A stretch of DNA of 8,410 nucleotides from Paraktedonobacter sp035294465. Its GTDB lineage: Bacteria > Chloroflexota > Ktedonobacteria > Ktedonobacterales > Ktedonobacteraceae. How positions within the stretch are numbered: the stretch's first letter is position 1; every line of letters starts with the position of its first letter. Shown piece by piece: positions 1-4,784 of the stretch. The stretch is taken from the NCBI GenBank assembly GCA_035294465.1, contig DATGKW010000193.1, forward strand, positions 1-8,410, given 5' to 3'. Below the pieces are notes generated by a model that had not been told where the DNA came from, searched no databases, and was given only the letters and a program-made list of their open reading frames with translations. The translations under genes were made by a program, and so were the position numbers.

Positions 1-62
1 GCGTGGAAATGATGCCTGCGGAAATGCCTTCCCTCTTGTGAGCGCTTCGGGTTTTGATCTGT

Positions 63-93
63 TTGCATGATGTAAGCCTTGAAAGTATATACT
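63..93 (+). promoter_or_regulatory. Possible promoter of the yjbQ gene
   Basis: A good -10 hexamer TATACT lies at 88-93, inside a 10-bp palindrome AGTATATACT (84-93). The best -35 is TTGCAT at 63-68, with a long 19-nt spacer. The start point would be near base 100, about 20 nt before the start codon. The spacing is suboptimal, so this is only a candidate. Confidence 0.25.
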
Positions 94-122
94 GTGCATA
101 AAGCTATATTCAGGAGCGCATT

Positions 123-512
123 ATGCAAACATTCACTGTCACCACGCGGAAAAAAGATCAGGTGGTGGACATCACCGATACCGTCGAGAACTATTTGCGT
201 GAAGAGCAGAAGGCGGATGGTCTCTGCTCGCTATTTGTAGCGCATACGACCTGCGCGCTTACTACCGCAGATCTAGACCCCGGCACTGATCTTGATTTGC
301 TCGACGCGCTACGCCATTTGCTGCCGGAGCTTGCCTATCGCCATCCCCATAATCCCTCGCATACGCCTGACCACATTCTCTCTTCGTTGCTCGGTCCCTC
401 GCTCGTTATCCCCTATGTTCATCGTCGCCTGCTTTTAGGGACCTGGCAACGGGTAATTCTGGTAGAATTGGATGGGCCACGTCAGCGGCTTGTGCATATG
501 TCGATAATCTAA
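123..512 (+). CDS. yjbQ: YjbQ/UPF0047 family protein (secondary thiamine-phosphate synthase-type)
   Basis: This is a 129-aa protein, close to the usual 130-140 aa of the single-domain UPF0047 family, a small cytosolic beta-rich fold. Some family members show weak thiamine-phosphate synthase activity; the physiological role is not settled. Family landmarks seen here are HTT at residues 41-43, a second conserved His at 84 in the PDHILSSLLG segment, GTWQ at 106-109 and DGPR at 117-120. The stretch after HTT reads ALTTADLDPGTD, whereas the classical form carries an LTxNExxDP motif. The Asn-Glu pair is therefore replaced and the loop looks one residue shorter, which suggests a distinct subfamily. 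The start ATG is supported by AGGAG at 112-116, 6 nt upstream. A 122-nt gap separates it from the next gene, so it may be transcribed alone. No thiamine genes are nearby to support the enzymatic name. Confidence 0.88.
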   Translation: MQTFTVTTRKKDQVVDITDTVENYLREEQKADGLCSLFVAHTTCALTTADLDPGTDLDLLDALRHLLPELAYRHPHNPSHTPDHILSSLLGPSLVIPYVHRRLLLGTWQRVILVELDGPRQRLVHMSII

Positions 513-524
513 CAGCAAAAACAC

Positions 525-554
525 TTGTATTGGGCCATGTGTGTATGGTACAAC
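525..554 (+). promoter_or_regulatory. Possible promoter of the S9 peptidase-LLM pair
   Basis: TTGTAT at 525-530 is followed after 18 nt by TACAAC at 549-554. That -10 matches the consensus at four of six positions and is preceded by TGG, giving an extended -10 look. It sits in the only untranslated gap before the peptidase gene. The match is weak and positional logic carries most of the weight. Confidence 0.22.
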
Positions 555-577
555 AAGAACGGGTGCCTGGTCTTGTT
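552..577 (+). repeat. Small inverted repeat between yjbQ and the peptidase gene
   Basis: Perfect 7-bp arms AACAAGA (552-558) and TCTTGTT (571-577) flank a 12-nt loop. The arms are AT-rich and the right arm runs into TTGCCC rather than a T-run, so an efficient intrinsic terminator for yjbQ is doubtful. It overlaps the candidate -10 of the downstream gene, so an operator role is equally possible. It could also be chance. Confidence 0.25.
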
Positions 578-634
578 TGCCCTTCCTCTACCATGCATAC
601 GTGAATACATCAATCTGTCAGCAAAGGGAAAAAG

Positions 635-2674
635 ATGTCTAGGAGAACTATTACCATTGAAGACCTGTACAAAATTGCGTCAGTCAGCCAGCCCCGCATC
701 TCGCCCGATGGGCAGCGCGTAGCTTATGTGGTCACGACCATTGACGAACGCAAACATGAATATCGTTCAGCCATCTGGATGATATCGACGGCAGGCGGCG
801 AAGCCCGGCGTCTCACCAGCGAACCGGCCAATGCAAGTAATCCGGTCTGGTCGCCGGATGGTCGCTGGCTCGCCTTTATCTCGGAGCGAGCCGGGGAGGC
901 CAGTCGAGCGGAGGCTGAGGAGCAGCGTAAACGGGGCAAGGATAAGCCGCAGATCTGGTTATTGCCTACCGATGGAGGGGAAGCGCATCAGCTGACGTTT
1001 TTGCCGCATGGAGCAAGCAATCCAGCCTGGTCGCCGGATAGCCGCTGGATTGCTTTCGAGGCGGGGGTCGGGCCTCTGGAAGAGTTGAACGACGAAGGGA
1101 AGCCATTTCCCAAAGTACGGGTGATTGATCGCCTGTGGTATCGCCTGGATGGCGTTGGCTATATTTACGAACGCAGAACGCACCTGTTTCTGATCGGGCG
1201 TGAAGGAGGCGAGCCTATCCAGCTTACCGACGGAGACTGGGACGATGGAGATGCCGCCTGGTCGCCCGATGGGACACGCCTGGCTTTTACCTCCAGCCGG
1301 GCCGAAGACCGCTGGCGCACTCCAGCTCCTGATGTCTATACGCTGGCCATAAATGAGGGCAAGGCAGGCGAACTGCGCTGTCTGACAGATGGCTCGCTGG
1401 GCAGCAGCAGCCTTTCCTGGTCGCCCGATGGCCGAACTCTTGCCTTACTTGGCTCGCTTAAATATCGTTCCGGTGGACATGTTGATGTCTATACAGTAGC
1501 GGCTGACTCAAATGAAGCTAAACCAACCTGCCTGACCTGGGATTGCGAAGGCAGTTTTCAGGACTGGCTCAACAGCGATCTTGGTGACGAGCATATCGCG
1601 CCCCGGCCTGTCTGGTCTCCTGATGGAGAAACGCTCTACGCGCTGGCTACCCACCGGGGTTCTACCCGTATTTTCGCGCTTCCCAGGAGTGGATCTGGGG
1701 CCAATCCACGCGCGCTCACACCAGCCGAACGGCACGTGCGGGACTTCAGTGCAGATCGCGCAGTCGAGAAACTTGCCCTGGTGATGGGGAATGCTACCCG
1801 CCCGCCGGAGGTCTATGTATGCTCAACCAGCGGAAAGGAAGATCTGCCTCGGCTGACTGGCTGCAACGATGCCCTGTTCAACGAGTTGCACCTTTCGGAT
1901 CTGGAATACTTCCCCTATACCGGGGCGGAAGGCTGGCCGATGGATGGCTGGATTCTCAAGCCACCCGATTTTGACCCGGCCAGGAAATATCCGCTGATTC
2001 TGCAAATTCACGGCGGACCTCACACCGATTATGGCCATGGTTTCTTCCACGAAATGCAATTTCAGGCCAGCCAGGGCTACGTGGTCTTCTTCACCAACCC
2101 TCGCGGCAGCACCGGATACGGGCGCGATTTTGCTCTGGCCGTGCGTGGCGCATGGGGCGACAAGGATTCACTGGATATTATGGCAGGAGTCGATGCTCTG
2201 ATTGCCAAAGGCTATATTGATGAGGCACGCCTGGGAGTGACCGGCGGCAGCTACGGTGGTTTTATGACCAACTGGCTCATCAGCCATTACCCTGATCGTT
2301 TCAAAGCTGCGGTCACTGACCGCTGCGTGACGAATCTGGCCTCTATGTTTGGTGCAAGCGACGTGGGGTGGGAGTTTGGCGAGGACGAATTTGAAGCGGT
2401 TCCCTGGGAAAACCTGGATCACTTGATGAAGTACTCGCCCATTACCTATGTGCAGAACATACGCACACCGCTGCTGATCATTCACAGCGAGCAGGACCTG
2501 CGCTGTGGCATTGAACAAGCGGAGCAGCTCTTTACCGCACTCAAATATATGGGGCGCGAAGTGCTCTTTGTGCGTTTCGAGGGCCAGAGTCACGGCCTCT
2601 CGCGCGGTGGGCATCCCAGGCTTCGCCTGGAACGACTGCGCCATGGCATCAACTGGTTTAAAGATCACCTGTGA
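635..2674 (+). CDS. S9 family (prolyl oligopeptidase/acylaminoacyl-peptidase type) serine peptidase
   Basis: This 679-aa protein has the two-part layout of S9C peptidases such as YuxL-type acylaminoacyl peptidases. Residues 1 to about 415 form a beta-propeller marked by TolB/PD40-like repeats: WSPDG at 72-76, 209-213, 262-266 and 327-331, and WSPDS at 132-136. Residues from about 430 to 679 form an alpha/beta-hydrolase domain. It has the HGGP oxyanion segment at 459-462, the nucleophile elbow GGSYGG with Ser539, and probable Asp621 (HSEQD) and His653 (GQSHG) completing the triad. The family cleaves short or N-acylated peptides that pass through the propeller. No signal peptide or membrane segment is visible, so a cytoplasmic location is inferred. 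The ATG is preceded by AAAGGGA at 623-629, and the N-terminal text (IEDLYKIASVSQPRISPDG) is typical of the family. Only 17 nt separate it from the LLM gene, which suggests co-transcription. The substrate is unknown. Confidence 0.93.
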   Translation: MSRRTITIEDLYKIASVSQPRISPDGQRVAYVVTTIDERKHEYRSAIWMISTAGGEARRLTSEPANASNPVWSPDGRWLAFISERAGEASRAEAEEQRKRGKDKPQIWLLPTDGGEAHQLTFLPHGASNPAWSPDSRWIAFEAGVGPLEELNDEGKPFPKVRVIDRLWYRLDGVGYIYERRTHLFLIGREGGEPIQLTDGDWDDGDAAWSPDGTRLAFTSSRAEDRWRTPAPDVYTLAINEGKAGELRCLTDGSLGSSSLSWSPDGRTLALLGSLKYRSGGHVDVYTVAADSNEAKPTCLTWDCEGSFQDWLNSDLGDEHIAPRPVWSPDGETLYALATHRGSTRIFALPRSGSGANPRALTPAERHVRDFSADRAVEKLALVMGNATRPPEVYVCSTSGKEDLPRLTGCNDALFNELHLSDLEYFPYTGAEGWPMDGWILKPPDFDPARKYPLILQIHGGPHTDYGHGFFHEMQFQASQGYVVFFTNPRGSTGYGRDFALAVRGAWGDKDSLDIMAGVDALIAKGYIDEARLGVTGGSYGGFMTNWLISHYPDRFKAAVTDRCVTNLASMFGASDVGWEFGEDEFEAVPWENLDHLMKYSPITYVQNIRTPLLIIHSEQDLRCGIEQAEQLFTALKYMGREVLFVRFEGQSHGLSRGGHPRLRLERLRHGINWFKDHL

Positions 2675-2691
2675 CATGAAGGGGAGCTTTT

Positions 2692-3639
2692 ATGAGCAGA
2701 CCACGACCATTTCGCTTCGGCGTCTCTGTCCACGGGAACAAGTCAAGGAAGGAGTGGATAGATCTTGCCCGGCAAGTGGAGGATCTGGGTTACTCAACGC
2801 TGCTGATACCAGACCATCTGGGCGAGCAACTCTCGCCGATTCCGGCTCTCCTATTAGCAGCAGACGCGACCACTACTCTGCGGGTAGGCAGCCTGGTCTT
2901 CGATAATGATTTTCGCCACCCGGCTGTGCTGGCCAAAGAAGCCGCTACGCTCGATGTGCTTTCGGAAGGTCGGCTAGAGCTGGGATTGGGCGCGGGCTGG
3001 CTAAAATCTGAATACGATCGAGCGGGTATGCCGTTTGATCGGCCAGGCACGCGTATTGAGAGAATGGAGGAGGCGGTTCAGATTATCAAGGGCCTGTTCG
3101 CAGATGGGCCAGTCGATTTTGCGGGCAAGCACTATACTATCACTGATATGGAGGGTTTCCCAAAGCCCGTGCAACGTCCTCATCCACCGATTCTTATTGG
3201 TGGCGGAGGCCAGCGCTTGCTCTCAATCGCAGGCCGGGAGGCAGATATTGTCGGATTTATTCCTAAAGCTCGTACCGACGGCAAGGGGCAGGATCTGACG
3301 GACGCCACGCCCGAAGCACTTGGGCAGAAAATTGCCTGGGTGCGCGAGGCCGCCGGCGCGCGTTTTGATGAACTGGAGCTAGGCATTCTGGTAGCCCAGG
3401 TAATCACAACGGAGGATCGTGAGGACGCGGCGCAATTTATTGCGAATACGATGGCTGCGGGGCTCAATGTGAATGCTGATCAGGTTCTGCAGACGCCCTA
3501 TCTGCTGCTCGGTTCGGAAGACCAGATCTGCGAAGACCTTCTGAAACGCCGTGAACGCTACGGCATCTCTTATATCAACATCTTTGAGCAGGGCCTGGAA
3601 GCGCTGGCTCCCATAGTAGCGCGGCTAGCCGGTACGTAG
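2692..3639 (+). CDS. LLM class F420-dependent-type oxidoreductase
   Basis: This 315-aa protein spans a whole luciferase-like monooxygenase TIM barrel. It opens with the FRFGVSVHG strand, then has the LLIPDH motif with Asp41-His42 and the core VFDNDFRHPAVLAKE (69-83). Next come LSEGRLELGLGAGW at 90-103 and the PILIGGGG loop at 166-173. The pattern resembles the MSMEG_2516-like F420-dependent family (TIGR03621), recognised from memory. Members use F420 or sometimes FMN for hydride transfer to unidentified substrates, so both cofactor and substrate are inferences. The start ATG follows AAGGGGAG at 2679-2686. The gene lies 17 nt after the S9 peptidase stop and is probably translated from the same mRNA. 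A strong hairpin begins 11 nt after its stop codon. No F420-biosynthesis gene is in the window. Confidence 0.9.
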   Translation: MSRPRPFRFGVSVHGNKSRKEWIDLARQVEDLGYSTLLIPDHLGEQLSPIPALLLAADATTTLRVGSLVFDNDFRHPAVLAKEAATLDVLSEGRLELGLGAGWLKSEYDRAGMPFDRPGTRIERMEEAVQIIKGLFADGPVDFAGKHYTITDMEGFPKPVQRPHPPILIGGGGQRLLSIAGREADIVGFIPKARTDGKGQDLTDATPEALGQKIAWVREAAGARFDELELGILVAQVITTEDREDAAQFIANTMAAGLNVNADQVLQTPYLLLGSEDQICEDLLKRRERYGISYINIFEQGLEALAPIVARLAGT

Positions 3640-3650
3640 ACTCGCGTGCA

Positions 3651-3706
3651 AAAGGAATGAGAGAGGAGTGTGAACAATGCGCTTCACACTCCTCTCTCAT
3701 TCCTTT
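3651..3706. terminator. Perfect 24-bp inverted repeat, probable bidirectional terminator
   Basis: The left arm (3651-3674) is purine-rich and the right arm (3683-3706) is its exact reverse complement, with an 8-nt loop CAATGCGC. It lies between the stop of the LLM gene (3639) and the stop of the convergent minus-strand gene (3757), where a two-way terminator is expected. On the + strand the stem ends in TTT then GTGG. On the - strand it ends in TTTT then GC. The U-tracts are therefore short for intrinsic termination, and the stem is about twice the usual length. Processing as double-stranded RNA is an alternative. Confidence 0.55.
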
Positions 3707-3756
3707 GTGGTAAACTCCGGTTGCGTTTTGGGCAAAGGACTTCCCTGAGTGGGGGT

Positions 3757-4563
3757 CTAACGGCGGCGCCGGCTGCGCCGTTCGCGGTCGAGCGCGATAT
3801 CGAGCGTTTCGTGCAGGTGCTCAAAGTCGTCTACGTCCAATTGCAGTTCTACGGCAGGCAGGTCATCTGGCCTGATGTGTCCGTCTTCATATAGACGTAG
3901 AACCAGAGCCAGCGTGATCTGTCCGTCTTCATCGCCGGCCTCCTCATCATTTTCGTCTTCCTCGTCCTCAATAGATGGTTCGGCCCGCGTAAAGAAGACT
4001 TCTGTGCGGGCGCAGCGCAGACGGCCAGTCAATTTGAGAGCGTCGGTGGAAAGCTCTTCGGCCAGTTCGCGCATAACCTCCATTATCTGGACAAAAGCAT
4101 CCTGTAATTGCTCTAATGCGTCTTCATCTTCGTCTTCAGAACCGCCCAGCGCCGAGAGTTCCTCACTCACCGGGTTGCTGCTGCTTGTGCCATCGGGCAG
4201 GCGCTGGCGCGCCAGGTCATTGAGCTTTTCCAGAGCCTGGGCAAAGGCTGGAGAGAGGTTGCCAGCTCCCTCTGACTCTTTTTCTTTCGATGGGATCATC
4301 TCGGCTTCTTCGCCTTGTTCTGCCTCATTGTCGTCCTCCTCGTCCTCATCTTCGCTGTCGAGGGCCAGTCCCGTTGCCTCTTCGACTGCAAGGATTTGCT
4401 GATGTAGTTCGTCAACGACGTCTCGATTGAGATAGGCCAGAACGCGCGCTTGCCTGGAGGCTGCAAGCAGTAGGAACGGGGGCCAGTCGCGATAGCGCTC
4501 TCTTCCTTTCAAATAACGCATCTCCAACATGCCCAATGTGTCCAGGCGCAATGAAAGCTCCAC
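3757..4563 (-). CDS. Hypothetical highly acidic protein with three Asp/Glu-rich linkers
   Basis: I do not recognise this 268-aa protein. An apparently folded N-terminal part (about 1-66) begins MELSLRLDTLGMLEMRYLKG. It is followed by acidic low-complexity runs at about 69-88, 142-149 and 197-213. Between them lie helix-prone segments (about 104-122 and 149-172) and a C-terminal strand-rich part (215-245). The protein ends in a basic tail, RERRSRRRR. There is one Cys (184) and no signal peptide or clear membrane helix. The chosen start is GTG at 4563, because GAGGAGG on the minus strand (4571-4577) sits 7 nt before it. An in-frame ATG 36 nt upstream (4599) would put that ribosome site inside the gene, and further upstream the frame runs into intergenic DNA. 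The gene is divergent from nadB and convergent with the LLM gene. Coding status is supported by the ribosome site, by maintained reading through non-repetitive segments, and by the lack of another gene in the interval. Confidence 0.75.
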   Translation of the reverse strand: MELSLRLDTLGMLEMRYLKGRERYRDWPPFLLLAASRQARVLAYLNRDVVDELHQQILAVEEATGLALDSEDEDEEDDNEAEQGEEAEMIPSKEKESEGAGNLSPAFAQALEKLNDLARQRLPDGTSSSNPVSEELSALGGSEDEDEDALEQLQDAFVQIMEVMRELAEELSTDALKLTGRLRCARTEVFFTRAEPSIEDEEDENDEEAGDEDGQITLALVLRLYEDGHIRPDDLPAVELQLDVDDFEHLHETLDIALDRERRSRRRR

Positions 4564-4647
4564 GGTTTTTCCTCCTCGGTAAAGTTGCCAACTTATCATA
4601 TCATAACCTGGAAGGCGTGCTCTATCGGACCTGTCCGCTCGGGTACA

Positions 4648-4666
4648 AAGTGTATAATTCACACTT
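4648..4666. promoter_or_regulatory. Operator-like palindrome A upstream of nadB (GTGT-N7-ACAC)
   Basis: AAGTGT (4648-4653), seven AT-rich bases, then ACACTT (4661-4666) form a perfect 6-bp-arm inverted repeat. The right end touches the candidate nadB -35 (4665-4670). It shares the GTGT-N7-ACAC core with two further elements downstream. Identity as an NrtR-type operator is inferred from the GT-N7-AC core recalled for that family. Confidence 0.5.
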
Positions 4667-4693
4667 GCTTTTTGGCAGATTATCGGATATACT
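4665..4693 (+). promoter_or_regulatory. Candidate sigma-70-type promoter of nadBCA
   Basis: TTGCTT at 4665-4670 and TATACT at 4688-4693 are separated by exactly 17 nt. The -10 differs from consensus by one base and the -35 keeps TTG. Transcription would start near 4700, leaving a leader of about 85 nt that contains operator-like elements B and C. A TATAAT at 4653-4658 lies further upstream but has no credible -35. Confidence 0.45.
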
Positions 4694-4705
4694 TTCCCAC
4701 AAAGG

Positions 4706-4726
4706 TTAGTGTAGATGAAACACCTT
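4706..4726. promoter_or_regulatory. Operator-like element B (degenerate) in the nadB leader
   Basis: TTAGTGT (4706-4712), seven bases, then ACACCTT (4720-4726). The left arm is identical to that of element C; the right arm keeps only ACAC, so the core GTGT-N7-ACAC is intact while the outer arm is not. It lies just past the predicted transcription start, a position suited to repression. Confidence 0.4.
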
Positions 4727-4744
4727 TTCTTTTTTACCTGCATA

Positions 4745-4767
4745 CTTAGTGTCATAAATACACTAAG
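4745..4767. promoter_or_regulatory. Operator-like palindrome C (CTTAGTGT-N7-ACACTAAG) before nadB
   Basis: This is a perfect 8-bp-arm inverted repeat with a 7-nt AT-rich centre (4745-4752 and 4760-4767). It ends just before the nadB ribosome-binding site and 17 nt before the start codon. It is the strongest of the three elements with this geometry. An RNA stem is possible, but the repeated fixed spacing favours a dimeric DNA-binding protein. NrtR, the NAD-related Nudix-family repressor, is the best candidate from its GT-N7-AC core. Confidence 0.58.
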
Positions 4768-4784
4768 ATAGGAAGAGGGAACAA

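Noticed and set aside
1..70. Possible tail of an upstream gene at the left edge
   Set aside because: Two plus frames stay open to stops at 41 and 70, but 13-23 codons with no motif cannot distinguish coding from chance.
521..544. ACAC...GTGT pairing upstream of the peptidase gene as a fourth operator
   Set aside because: The half-sites are in the opposite orientation and about 14 nt apart, so it does not fit the GTGT-N7-ACAC geometry.
2168..2677. Minus-strand open frame of 169 codons opposite the peptidase gene
   Set aside because: It is antisense to the catalytic domain of the S9 peptidase, whose motifs are all intact. It has no independent support.
3759..3782. GC-rich inverted repeat (AACGGCG/CGCCGTT) as terminator of the acidic gene
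   Set aside because: It overlaps the stop codon and the arginine codons of the basic tail, and no T-run follows on the minus strand. It is likely a by-product of arginine codon repeats.
3875..4402. Plus-strand open frame of 175 codons, very Ser-rich
   Set aside because: It is the antisense reading of the acidic gene: GAA/GAC/GAG repeats on one strand give TCx serine codons on the other. It has no ribosome site or family resemblance.
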